The position numbers were made by a program, and so were the translations under genes. DNA of 64,000 bases from Candidatus Saccharimonadota bacterium (GTDB lineage: Bacteria > Patescibacteriota > Saccharimonadia > Saccharimonadales > Saccharimonadaceae). The stretch lies in NCBI GenBank assembly GCA_017552385.1, contig JAFZQB010000007.1, positions 51,593-115,592 on the forward strand, read 5' to 3'. The notes under the pieces were generated by a model. It did no database searches and had not been told where the DNA came from. It saw nothing but the letters and a program-made list of their open reading frames with translations. This document shows positions 53,892 to 61,430 of this stretch, one piece after another (position 1 is the first letter of the stretch; the number at the start of each line of letters is the position of its first letter).

Positions 53892-54374
53892 TCACTCCTC
53901 CCTGTCATGTTCTCTGTAGATTTTTCCGATCATGTGGCAGATTTGTACCAGCACAACCGCGAGGATTCCGATAAGGATTCCCCCGATAATGCCGGTAGGC
54001 TTCGTGCAGTATGCCGCGGCAACACCTCCGAACGGGATAGCTAAAAAGACCAGAGAACCAACTCTGCTCTTCACAGCTCCAAACGCTTCGTAGTAAATGC
54101 GCCATAAAGCTTCAATAGTAAACAGTACTGTGAGAATAACGCCCAGCGTATCGCCGAGGAAGGCGAAAATCGCGCAGGTGAGCCAGATAATCAGCCGAGC
54201 AATGAGTGCCCAGTGATTGTCCCGGTCTTCTCTCTCGCGAGCACAGCGCTCTTCCCTCGACATTTCATGGGTTTCGAGGAAATCCTTTTTGCGTCTTCTC
54301 TCGAGGTTGTCGTAGAGTAAAAAGCCAACGATGGTAGTAGCCACTACCAAGATGATTTTTCCGATGTTGTCCAT
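53892..54374 (-). CDS. Multi-pass membrane protein of the GC-rich island
   Basis: 160 residues from the ATG at 54374, which is preceded by GGGAGGAT. One N-terminal TM (about 5-22), a charged helix (ERRRKKDFLETHEMSREERCAREREDRDNHW), then three or four more hydrophobic segments (LIIWLTCAIFAFLGDTLGVILTVLF; GSLVFLAIPFGGVAAAYC; GIIGGILIGILAVVLVQI). No family recognised. Cotranscribed with the next gene (4-base gap). GC-rich composition. Confidence 0.7.
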   Translation of the reverse strand: MDNIGKIILVVATTIVGFLLYDNLERRRKKDFLETHEMSREERCAREREDRDNHWALIARLIIWLTCAIFAFLGDTLGVILTVLFTIEALWRIYYEAFGAVKSRVGSLVFLAIPFGGVAAAYCTKPTGIIGGILIGILAVVLVQICHMIGKIYREHDREE

Positions 54375-54422
54375 AGAATGATCCTCCCCGTTCTTCGTAG
54401 AATATATCAGTTCGTATTGGAT

Positions 54423-54445
54423 TCCAGACAATGCGTTTGTGTCTG
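54423..54445 (-). repeat. Hairpin in the 5' leader of the island operon
   Basis: CCAGACA / TGTCTGG pair around a 9-base loop, inside a leader of about 130 bases between the promoter and the membrane-protein ATG. Confidence 0.5.
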
Positions 54446-54508
54446 GGATGATTCGGTTTTAATGACCGTTTATATAAGATCTAACACGCTCTTATACAGA
54501 CTGCGACC

Positions 54509-54537
54509 ATTATACCACACATAAGCAATTTTGTCAA
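54509..54537 (-). promoter_or_regulatory. Promoter of the island operon
   Basis: TTGACA (54532-54537), 17-base spacer, TATAAT (54509-54514) on the minus strand. A consensus promoter, unlike the foreign-looking genes it drives. Confidence 0.75.
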
Positions 54538-54587
54538 TATCTAGAACATAAGCTTGACTAGTTTGGAAATTTAGTATAAGCATAATA

Positions 54588-54612
54588 AAAACGCGCCCCT
54601 TTCGGGGCGCTT
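54588..54612 (-). terminator. Terminator of the island gene at 54627
   Basis: GCGCCCC / GGGGCGC stem (54593-54599, 54604-54610) with a T-run on the minus strand. Confidence 0.75.
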
Positions 54613-54626
54613 AGTTGGGGGAGGGA

Positions 54627-55235
54627 TTAGGTGGTTTCCGGTGTTACCGGCGGCACGTAGAGGACCCACTGTCCATCTTCTGTTTCGAGTGGAGCGCCTT
54701 TCTCGTCGAGTACGAACAACTCGGGAATCATGCCGAGGTAGGCGCCAGCTTTTTCTGCATCCTGGCGTCTATGGGCTTTACCACCCACGATGCCGATCTC
54801 CGCAAGACGCCTCGCTACGTAGGCTTCATTGGCTCCAACATCTGCAGCATCTTCCCTGATTCGTTTCTTCAGTTTCTCGATAACAGCTTCGTCGGAGTAC
54901 TCGCGTATTACTGTCTCTCTGTCCGAGAGATATTCGTCCGGCATGCGCCAGTAGCGTTCTTTGTCGTCCAGCGCGGAAAGGTTGCCGAGGACAGCGTCTC
55001 TTCGCGCTTCTTCCGGCGTCATGAGTTTTTCCGCGAGACCGCCTTCGGGAGTTCTGTAGCCTGCCTTGACATAGAGAAGGCCTTCTAAGGCACTGACGAA
55101 TGGGGTTCCGCTTGCAGAAGTGCCAGTGGTACGGCGCCGGCTGCTGGTTCTGGGTTCACGGGTCGTGGATGATCTGGTCGGTGTTACGGGGGTCGATGTA
55201 TCGGCCCAAGTATCTCTTTTTCTTCTTCCAAACAT
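54627..55235 (-). CDS. Charged protein of unknown function in the GC-rich island
   Basis: 202 residues. The first 50 are Ser/Thr/Arg-rich and disordered (TPTRSSTTREPRTSSRRRTTG). The rest is helical and acidic, with REDAADVGANEAYVARRLAEIGIVGGKAHRRQDAEKAGAYLGMIPELFVLDEKG. No domain recognised. It is GC-rich like the other island genes. The ATG at 55235 has GAGGAGGG upstream. TTGACA-17-TAGAAT lies 70 bases above and drives an intervening 16-codon ORF. Confidence 0.68.
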   Translation of the reverse strand: MFGRRKRDTWADTSTPVTPTRSSTTREPRTSSRRRTTGTSASGTPFVSALEGLLYVKAGYRTPEGGLAEKLMTPEEARRDAVLGNLSALDDKERYWRMPDEYLSDRETVIREYSDEAVIEKLKKRIREDAADVGANEAYVARRLAEIGIVGGKAHRRQDAEKAGAYLGMIPELFVLDEKGAPLETEDGQWVLYVPPVTPETT

Positions 55236-55248
55236 TGCTATACCCTCC

Positions 55249-55299
55249 TCAAATATTAAAAGATCGTGTTCCGGATATGCCTCCCCCAATTGGAAACAT
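55249..55299 (-). CDS. Possible 16-residue leader ORF before the island gene
   Basis: ATG to TGA encodes MFPIGGGISGTRSFNI. The ATG is 6 bases after TAGAAT, matching the leaderless spacing seen elsewhere. Its stop overlaps the GAGGAGGG of the next gene, so translation of the leader could couple to or compete with that start. It may be coincidence. Confidence 0.35.
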   Translation of the reverse strand: MFPIGGGISGTRSFNI

Positions 55300-55305
55300 G
55301 CTTCC

Positions 55306-55334
55306 ATTCTAACACGAATTTGATTATTTGTCAA
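55306..55334 (-). promoter_or_regulatory. Promoter of the gene at 54627
   Basis: TTGACA (55329-55334), 17-base spacer, TAGAAT (55306-55311), minus strand. Confidence 0.75.
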
Positions 55335-55412
55335 GTATATGCTTAGTTCTGGCGATTCCAGAGGCGATTGCTTATCTACATCTTTTTCCTATAGCTATGT
55401 TAAAATAAAAGT

Positions 55413-56339
55413 ATGAATAAATGTGATGTCTTGATTATTGGAGCGGGGGCAGCGGGGATGACCGCGGCTATATATGCTCTGAGAGCAAAAAAATCTGTAA
55501 TACTAGCTGAGAAAGCTATGCCCGGCGGGCAGATATTAGCTACAACTAAATTAGAGAATTATCCTGGGCTGCCCGGATCAACCGGAGAGCAATTTGCGAA
55601 AAATCTTAAGCAACAAGTGGAAAGTTTTGGCGGAAAAATTTTATCGGTCGAAACGTTAGGAATCGCGCGAAGCGATGAAGGCTTCGTGGTGAGAACTGAT
55701 GACGAGAAAGTGATTGCTGGCGCTGTTATTATAGCGAATGGGTCGAGGGAGCGAAGGCTCGGACTTCCTCTCGAAGACGAGCTGACCGGGCATGGAGTAA
55801 GTTATTGTGCTACTTGCGATGGCGCATTTTACAAAGATAAGGTCGTAGCGGTGTATGGTGGCGGGAACACAGCAGCCTATTCTGTGATGTATCTAGCTGG
55901 AATCGCCGCAAAGGTATATTGGGTTTTCCGTAAGCCGGAGCCGCGTGCTGAGAGACACTTGGTTGAGAAAGCTAGGAGTATAGACAATGTTGAGATAATT
56001 TCTAGTCATGAGATTGTTTCCTTAGCCGGCAACGATAAACTTACCGGCGTCACTTTAAAATCATCTTCTTCGGAAGAAGCTTCAAATGACCCAAGAGGTT
56101 TAGCGATAGACGGTCTGTTTGTCACGATTGGCCGCGAGCCTGACAATGGAAGGTTCAGTGACTTTGTAGAGCTGGATGGCGAGGGGTATATCAAGTCCGA
56201 CGAGAGTTGCACCACGAGTACTCCAGGTGTGTTCTGCGCTGGCGATACCCGCTCAAAGAAATTGCATCAACTAGTGACCGCCACATCTGACGGCGCAATA
56301 GCGGCAAATGCGGCGATAGATTATTTGAATCAGAATTAA
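55413..56339 (+). CDS. trxB: Thioredoxin reductase
   Basis: FAD- and NADPH-dependent disulphide reductase, 308 residues. FAD site IGAGAAGMTAA at about 9-19, redox pair CATC at 132-135 in SYCATCDGAFY, NADPH site YGGGNTAA, and the FAD/GD motif near the end (TPGVFCAGDTR...HQLVTATSDGAIAANAA). The start follows an extended -10 TGtTAAAAT by 6 bases. An SDR gene follows 22 bases later with its own AGAGAGGAG. No thioredoxin gene adjoins it. Confidence 0.96.
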   Translation: MNKCDVLIIGAGAAGMTAAIYALRAKKSVILAEKAMPGGQILATTKLENYPGLPGSTGEQFAKNLKQQVESFGGKILSVETLGIARSDEGFVVRTDDEKVIAGAVIIANGSRERRLGLPLEDELTGHGVSYCATCDGAFYKDKVVAVYGGGNTAAYSVMYLAGIAAKVYWVFRKPEPRAERHLVEKARSIDNVEIISSHEIVSLAGNDKLTGVTLKSSSSEEASNDPRGLAIDGLFVTIGREPDNGRFSDFVELDGEGYIKSDESCTTSTPGVFCAGDTRSKKLHQLVTATSDGAIAANAAIDYLNQN

Positions 56340-56361
56340 ATATATAAAGAGAGGAGCTATT

Positions 56362-57123
56362 ATGTTTGATTTGAAAGGACAAGTTGCGGTCGTAACGGGA
56401 GCCAGTAGCGGACTCGGCCGCCAGATGGCAGAAGCGTTCGCGAGACAAGGCGCGAATCTGGCGATATTAGCACGTCGCATTGAAAGGCTAGAAGAATTAA
56501 AAAAAGAGCTAGAGAAGGCTTACAAAGTAAAGGTTTTGCCAGTAAAGGTAGATGTAACTAAAAGTAATGAGATCGATGCGGCCGCGAAAAAAGTGAAGAA
56601 AGAATTTGGCAAAGTAGATATTTTGTTAAACTGCGCGGGAAGTTCTAAAGACAAAGGCGCACTAGAGATGAACGATGAAGAATGGGATTTTACGATCGCG
56701 ACAGACCTAACTAGTGTGTTTAAGATGACAAGGGCATTTGGCAAGCTAATGGTCGAGAATGGCTATGGGCGAATTATTAATATAGCCTCAATGTATGGGT
56801 TGGTTGGAAATACTGAGATTCACACCGTAGCGTATCATTCGTCTAAGGGCGGCGTAGTAAACTTCACGCGCGCCGTAGCTGCCGAACTTGCCACCAAGGG
56901 TGTGACTTGTAATGCGATTTGCCCTGGGTATTTTGAAACGGAGTTGACGAAGCCAGTGCTAGACACTCCGCAATTTCAGGAGTTTGCCAAGATACATGTA
57001 CCGATGGAGAGATATGGCAAGCCTGGAGAGCTGGATGCAGCAGCAGTCTTCTTGGCGTCAAAAGAAGCCTCTTATGTAACGGGCTTGATTATGCCAGTCG
57101 ATGGTGGCTATACCTGTATATAA
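56362..57123 (+). CDS. Short-chain dehydrogenase/reductase
   Basis: 253 residues. TGxxxGxG cofactor motif TGASSGLG at 12-19, NAG-like motif NCAG at 90-93, and catalytic Ser143, Tyr158 and Lys162 (YHSSK). It is closest in pattern to gluconate 5-dehydrogenase and FabG-like enzymes (RIINIASMYGLVGN, GPVDGGYT ending). Substrate not certain: the reduced gene content gives no fatty-acid synthesis context. Cotranscribed with trxB. Confidence 0.9.
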   Translation: MFDLKGQVAVVTGASSGLGRQMAEAFARQGANLAILARRIERLEELKKELEKAYKVKVLPVKVDVTKSNEIDAAAKKVKKEFGKVDILLNCAGSSKDKGALEMNDEEWDFTIATDLTSVFKMTRAFGKLMVENGYGRIINIASMYGLVGNTEIHTVAYHSSKGGVVNFTRAVAAELATKGVTCNAICPGYFETELTKPVLDTPQFQEFAKIHVPMERYGKPGELDAAAVFLASKEASYVTGLIMPVDGGYTCI

Positions 57124-57182
57124 TATTGCCTTAAGCCTCGGCTTCCCAAAGCAGCGGATTTGTGGTACAATTTGATGGATCT

Positions 57183-57260
57183 GGTGGGATTAGCTCAGAT
57201 GGTTAGAGCGTCTGATTGTGGTCCAGAAGGTCGTCGGTTCGATCCCGATATCCCACCCCA
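57183..57260 (+). tRNA. tRNA-His (GTG)
   Basis: Anticodon loop TTGTGGT gives GTG. Acceptor GTGGGAT/ATCCCAC, with the extra G at position -1 (57183) opposite C73, as required for tRNA-His. CCA is encoded. T-arm GTCGG-TTCGATC-CCGAT. Confidence 0.95.
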
Positions 57261-57297
57261 TAGAAATAAGAGCATCCTAAAGATGCTCTTATTTCTA
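57261..57297 (+). terminator. Terminator of tRNA-His
   Basis: A 15-base perfect stem AGAAATAAGAGCATC / GATGCTCTTATTTCT with a 5-base loop. It lies directly after the CCA. The T-run is interrupted but the stem is strong. Confidence 0.75.
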
Positions 57298-57323
57298 TAT
57301 ATAACTATGCTATAATTAAGCTT

Positions 57324-58283
57324 ATGAATATAGTTCTACAAATTGTGTTACTTGTGGTAGGATTTGTTTTACTAATTAAGGGCGCTGATTTCTTCGTGGA
57401 TGGCGCAGCCTCGACTGCAACAAACTTTAAAGTATCTAAGACACTAATCGGCCTTACTATCATCGCTTTTGGCACTTCCGCTCCAGAATTGGCGGTTTCT
57501 ATTAAGGCTCTTTCTTCTGGCTCAACGGACATGGTGCTTGGCAACGTTATCGGCTCTAACGTCTTAAATATTCTCCTCATTCTCGGATTAGCGGCCTTTA
57601 TCCGACCTCTCGCGATTCGCAAGGAGACTATTCGAAAAGAAATCCCGATTTGTATCTTAATCTCTTCCCTTCTTGTCGTGCTATTTCTCGACGTGCAACT
57701 TAATTCTGCTGAGATTAATCAGATTACCCGTTCCGACGGAATGGCTATATTACTGTTCTTTGGCATCTTTCTATATTATCTTGTGTCTATGGCGCTTCAT
57801 TCTCGCGACAAAAATAAGCGCGAGAAGCCGAAATGGAAATTGGGGCTTTCACTGCTCTTCACCGCCCTTGGTCTAGCCGGCATTATAATCGGCTCAAACC
57901 TAGTAGTTGACTCCGCTTCTTCGCTCGCTACCGCTATGGGCATATCCGAGCGTGTGATAGCTTTGACTGTTATTGCTCTTGGTACATCGCTTCCTGAGTT
58001 AGTTACTACCGTCGTAGCCGCCAAGAAGGGCGAAACCGAGTTGGTACTTGGTAATATTCTTGGCTCCAATATCTTTAATATCTGCGTGGTACTAGGTATC
58101 CCGGTAGCAATCTTCGGAGCAGTTACGCCGGCCGGGTTCTCGGTTATAGACTTGATCGCTTTGGTGGGCTCTGCTGCATTGCTTTTCGTTTTCTCGGTCA
58201 CAAATCACAAGATAAATCGCATCGAGGGTGGTCTTATGTTGCTTATGTTTGCCACCTATTATACTCTTGTTTTCGTATCGTAA
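57324..58283 (+). CDS. Calcium/sodium antiporter, CaCA family (YrbG-like)
   Basis: 319 residues with about ten membrane helices. The two inverted repeats each carry the ion-binding signature: GLTIIAFGTSAPELAVSI in the first and ALTVIALGTSLPELVTTVVAAKKGETELVLGNILGSNIFNI in the second. The length fits the compact bacterial YrbG group. TATAAT at 57311-57316 ends 7 bases before the ATG. Confidence 0.93.
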   Translation: MNIVLQIVLLVVGFVLLIKGADFFVDGAASTATNFKVSKTLIGLTIIAFGTSAPELAVSIKALSSGSTDMVLGNVIGSNVLNILLILGLAAFIRPLAIRKETIRKEIPICILISSLLVVLFLDVQLNSAEINQITRSDGMAILLFFGIFLYYLVSMALHSRDKNKREKPKWKLGLSLLFTALGLAGIIIGSNLVVDSASSLATAMGISERVIALTVIALGTSLPELVTTVVAAKKGETELVLGNILGSNIFNICVVLGIPVAIFGAVTPAGFSVIDLIALVGSAALLFVFSVTNHKINRIEGGLMLLMFATYYTLVFVS

Positions 58284-58305
58284 ATTTTGTATAATGTTTA
58301 TTGTC

Positions 58306-58380
58306 GCGGGTATAGTACAGTGGTTAGTATGCAAGTTTTCCAAACTTGAGATGAGAGTTCGATTCTCTCTACCCGCACCA
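58306..58380 (+). tRNA. tRNA-Gly (TCC)
   Basis: Acceptor GCGGGTA/TACCCGC, discriminator A, encoded CCA. Anticodon stem CAAGT/ACTTG with loop TTTCCAA gives TCC. T-arm GAGAG-TTCGATT-CTCTC. TATAAT about 12 bases upstream. Confidence 0.95.
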
Positions 58381-58414
58381 TAAAAAATAAGCCTCTGAGG
58401 GCTTAATTTTTTAT
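58381..58414. terminator. Terminator after tRNA-Gly
   Basis: AATAAGCCCTC-type stem / GGGCTTAATT with flanking A- and T-runs on both strands; it also ends the minus-strand gene at 58428. Confidence 0.75.
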
Positions 58415-58427
58415 TTAGATACAATCA

Positions 58428-59183
58428 TCATGGAATGAGGAAATAGGCACCAGCGCCGACGGCGGCACCGAGAATGATGGTGATAAGGATAATGACCCAG
58501 GCAGGAACTCCACGCTTCTCCGCGGTGTCGTCAATAATCTTGACGGTATCGTCTTTTGAAGTTGTCTTTTCGGGACTATCTTCGGTGGATGATTCTGGTT
58601 TTGCGTAGATATTTTTCTTGAGAGACGAGTCAGACCCCTGATCGCCAACGCCGAGGTACGATAATTTCTCGAACTGTTCGCCCTTCTTGGCTGGCACAGA
58701 ATTTGAAAGTGGGCGCTTATCAACAGTGTAGTGCGACAAGAACGGCGACTTCTTAGCTGTAGAGCTGTCTCCGTTCGGAGACTTTTCGGCAGGCTTGGAA
58801 TTACCGGACAGGGCTGCGGAGGCTTTAATAGCAAGGTCATCTGGGTACTTCGTCTGCGTAGCTGACTTTGGCCTATCTGGGTCAATTGATTCCGCGTAAA
58901 GGTCGCGTGAAGTGGCTGGCTCACGAGAGATGAGCGGCTTCTTGACCTCCTTTTTGACGGTAAGTTCTGGCTCTTTCTTAATAGCCATATGGTGGAGCTT
59001 ATCTTCATGAGAGCCTTTAGATGGGATTTGATCAGCAACAGATCGTGCTTTTCTTACAACAGGGTGGAGTTGTTTAGCGGGACGTGCATCAGGACGTGAC
59101 GCTAAAGGGTCGGAATTCTCGGAAGGCTTCCGACTGATAAAATCCATGTAGCGTACGGTCTTTTTAGCTTTGGGTATTGGCAT
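58428..59183 (-). CDS. Tail-anchored membrane protein, unknown function
   Basis: 251 residues. About 220 residues are highly charged and low in complexity (KKPLISREPATSRDLYAES, SSLKKNIYAKPESSTEDSPEKTTSKDD), probably intrinsically disordered and cytoplasmic. A single hydrophobic segment at the very end (about 229-249, VPAWVIILITIILGAAVGAGAYFLIP) would anchor it. Its start overlaps the tpiA stop by 20 bases. No domain recognised. A competing frame on the same strand reads longer stretches without stop but is strongly biased and lacks a start signal. Confidence 0.7.
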   Translation of the reverse strand: MPIPKAKKTVRYMDFISRKPSENSDPLASRPDARPAKQLHPVVRKARSVADQIPSKGSHEDKLHHMAIKKEPELTVKKEVKKPLISREPATSRDLYAESIDPDRPKSATQTKYPDDLAIKASAALSGNSKPAEKSPNGDSSTAKKSPFLSHYTVDKRPLSNSVPAKKGEQFEKLSYLGVGDQGSDSSLKKNIYAKPESSTEDSPEKTTSKDDTVKIIDDTAEKRGVPAWVIILITIILGAAVGAGAYFLIP

Positions 59184-59952
59184 CTTTAACTCGTTTAGCG
59201 ATTTCTATTATATCAGTAAATTCCGAAGCAATCAAACTAGCCCCACCAATAAGGAGACCATTACAATCGTCGAGCAATAAATATGACTCGGCGTTAACGG
59301 ATTTAACGCTGCCGCCAAAGAGGAGAGGAGTGTCCTCAGCCGCCTCTTTGCCGTAAGTTTCTTTGAGAATTTTGCGAATAAGCGCAAAGGCGTCTTTAAC
59401 ATCAAGTGGAGAAGCAATCTTTGCGGCTTTATCATGGCCAGAGATAGCCCAGACCGGCTCATAAGCGATGATGCACTTGGAAATGTCTTCAGCGGAAACT
59501 TCAGAAAGGCCACCAAGAAGCTGGTCGCGAAGAACATCGGCGGTCTCGCCAAATGTACGCTCGGCATCAGTCTCACCGATACAGAGAATTGGCGTGAGAC
59601 CATTTCTGATAGCAGCGGCAACTTTAGCGCGGATATCTTTGTCAGATTCGTTAAAAATATAGCGACGCTCGCTGTGGCCAACAATGGCGTAGTCAACGAG
59701 AGAACGAAGCTGGGCAATAGAAACTTCGCCGGTGTAGGCGCCAAAATCACGATGATAGAAATTTTGTGCAGCTAGCTTGATTTTGCGGCGGTCGGTCTGC
59801 AATGAAAGGGATTGTATAGCCATAAGTGAAGGGGCGGCTACAACTTCTATATCACGGTATGAGCGGACTTTTTGTAATAATTTATGCAGGTAGAGTGACG
59901 ACTCTCCTACGGTAAAGTTCATTTTCCAGTTGCCAATGATATAAGTCTTCAT
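59164..59952 (-). CDS. tpiA: Triosephosphate isomerase
   Basis: Glycolytic interconversion of dihydroxyacetone phosphate and glyceraldehyde 3-phosphate. 262 residues. The N-terminal NWKMN with catalytic Lys, IVGHSERR with catalytic His, CIIAYEPVWAIS with the catalytic Glu, and LLFGGSVKSVNAESYL phosphate loop are all present. The start at 59952 is chosen because TAGAAT ends 7 bases before it. With eno it shows that part of lower glycolysis is encoded here. Confidence 0.96.
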   Translation of the reverse strand: MKTYIIGNWKMNFTVGESSLYLHKLLQKVRSYRDIEVVAAPSLMAIQSLSLQTDRRKIKLAAQNFYHRDFGAYTGEVSIAQLRSLVDYAIVGHSERRYIFNESDKDIRAKVAAAIRNGLTPILCIGETDAERTFGETADVLRDQLLGGLSEVSAEDISKCIIAYEPVWAISGHDKAAKIASPLDVKDAFALIRKILKETYGKEAAEDTPLLFGGSVKSVNAESYLLLDDCNGLLIGGASLIASEFTDIIEIAKRVKDANTQS

Positions 59953-60052
59953 AATGATTATTCTACTCTTTATTTTCTGAAAGCGCAAGTTTAATGCGCG
60001 AAAAATGTCGCAATTTTCACACGCGCTTCAATAAGTTAGTTAACAGGGGTGA

Positions 60053-60838
60053 TCAGGCTAAATTGCCAGTAATTCCGAGAATGCCGCGGAGAGCAAAAGC
60101 AGTGTCCTCATGCGTGCGTACGGTAATGGTGTCGATGCCCATCTGAACAACTGGATAATCGTTGCCGCCGGGTTGAGTCATGTCGCCAAAATATAGGATG
60201 TCTTCTTTCTTGACGTTGAGTTCTTCCATGAGGTGAGTCATGCCGAAGACTTTATTCATGCCAGGCGTAATGGCGTTGATTGAAGTGGTGCCACCGATTT
60301 CATAGTCGAACTCAGGAGCTAGTTCTTTGGCGCGTTTGACAATTTGCTCGCGCTTCTTGTGGTCTGGGTCCCAAGCATATTTCTCTTTGGTACCGGCTTT
60401 TTGACCGAGGGCCGAGAAAGTTACTTGTGACAAGCGATTTTCGATGATCTCATCACCTGGTTGCAGCTTGTCCTCTTCCCAATAGCCAAGTTCTTCAGCT
60501 GCGGAGCGGATAGCATCGGTGATTTTCTCTACTTGCTCATCTGTGAGCGGGTAGCTGTAGACCTGTTGCCAATCTTTCTTAGCGACATCATAACGATAAT
60601 ACTGAGTACCTTGAGCAACAAAGAGGTGAAGGTTTTTGAGGTCTTCGGGCTTGGCGCCACGTCTAGTCAAGCAATCAACTATTTGGATGAGAAACTGGTC
60701 GAATTTTTGGCCGGAAATTGGACAGATGGCGAAATCGGCGCGAAGACAACCGATCAAAAGATCGGCGATATCATCGGTGATAGGCGTCTTGGCGACGTTC
60801 AATGTTTGATCGACGTCAAAACTCAGTACTTTTTTCAT
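60053..60838 (-). CDS. HAD-superfamily phosphatase, phosphomannomutase/PMM-like (HAD-IIB)
   Basis: 261 residues from the ATG at 60838, preceded by AAAGGAGG. HAD motif I is LSFDVDQTL (nucleophile Asp followed by Asp), motif II is CPISGQK, and motifs III and IV lie near GGTTSINAITPGMNKVFGM and ILYFGDMTQPGGNDYPVVQMGID. The arrangement is closest to the eukaryotic-type phosphomannomutase and sucrose-phosphatase-like HAD-IIB group; whether it is a mutase or a phosphatase is not clear. The upstream prepilin gene ends 10 bases away. Confidence 0.85.
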   Translation of the reverse strand: MKKVLSFDVDQTLNVAKTPITDDIADLLIGCLRADFAICPISGQKFDQFLIQIVDCLTRRGAKPEDLKNLHLFVAQGTQYYRYDVAKKDWQQVYSYPLTDEQVEKITDAIRSAAEELGYWEEDKLQPGDEIIENRLSQVTFSALGQKAGTKEKYAWDPDHKKREQIVKRAKELAPEFDYEIGGTTSINAITPGMNKVFGMTHLMEELNVKKEDILYFGDMTQPGGNDYPVVQMGIDTITVRTHEDTAFALRGILGITGNLA

Positions 60839-60848
60839 ATAACCTCCT

Positions 60849-61247
60849 TTAGTTACGATTGCGTTTGATATAATCGTCTTCTTTTTCCAGCTCAGCACGA
60901 AGAGTATACCCCTTGCATTTGCTGTTTTTGCAATTTGTTGCTTCGTATGAGTATGAACTAAAGTCGGTGTTGATATAGTATCCATTTGGATCGGTAAAGA
61001 GCTCCGGATCGATAACGGTGAGGACTTCTTCGCTGATTTCTTCTGGGTAATATTGATTCTCTTCGTAAAAGCCTTCTTCGATAGCGTAGTACATAGCGTT
61101 GATGGCGACTTTGCGCTTCTCGTCGCGATTCATGGCATCAACATTTGATTTCTGGATAAAGAATAAGATAAGGAGCAGGGCTGCAAAAGCGCAGACAACT
61201 AGCATTTCTGGGACAGTAAAAGCTTTTTTAAAAGAGTGTAACTTCAT
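60849..61247 (-). CDS. Type IV prepilin-like protein
   Basis: 132 residues. The N-terminus HSFKKAFTVPEMLVVCAFAALLLILFFIQ follows the prepilin plan: basic residues, F, a Glu at position +5, then a hydrophobic helix. The residue before the cleavage point is Ala (KKA|FTVPE) in place of the usual Gly, a substitution that prepilin peptidase tolerates poorly in some systems. A compact domain with two cysteines follows. TATAAT ends 6 bases before the ATG. Not similar in its globular part to the pilin at 1200. Confidence 0.8.
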   Translation of the reverse strand: MKLHSFKKAFTVPEMLVVCAFAALLLILFFIQKSNVDAMNRDEKRKVAINAMYYAIEEGFYEENQYYPEEISEEVLTVIDPELFTDPNGYYINTDFSSYSYEATNCKNSKCKGYTLRAELEKEDDYIKRNRN

Positions 61248-61296
61248 GTATCCATTATAGCATAGACGGTAGTTTTGTGATAAAATAATGCTATAC

Positions 61297-61384
61297 GGAA
61301 GGGTGGCCGAGTGGTTGATGGCACTGGTCTTGAAAACCAGCGAGCGTAAAAACTCCGGAGGTTCGAATCCTCTCCCTTCCGCCA
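61297..61384 (+). tRNA. tRNA-Ser (TGA)
   Basis: Acceptor GGAAGGG/CCCTTCC, discriminator G, encoded CCA. Anticodon stem CTGGT/ACCAG with loop CTTGAAA gives TGA. A long variable arm (CGAGCGTAAAAACTCCGG region) is typical of Ser. T-arm GGAGG-TTCGAAT-CCTCT. Confidence 0.95.
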
Positions 61385-61393
61385 GGATATCAC

Positions 61394-61420
61394 AAGAAAT
61401 GCCCCAAGGGGGTATTTTTA
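61394..61420. terminator. Terminator after tRNA-Ser
   Basis: AAATGCCCC / GGGGTATTT stem with a T-run on the plus strand; usable on minus for the FISUMP gene. Confidence 0.7.
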
Positions 61421-61430
61421 ATCATTCGAT

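Noticed and set aside
58415..59038. 207-codon minus-strand frame overlapping the tail-anchored protein gene
   Set aside because: Composition is extreme (Ser/Arg/Leu-rich) and typical of an alternative frame of a charged, low-complexity gene; it has no start signal, and the chosen frame ends in a clean membrane helix.
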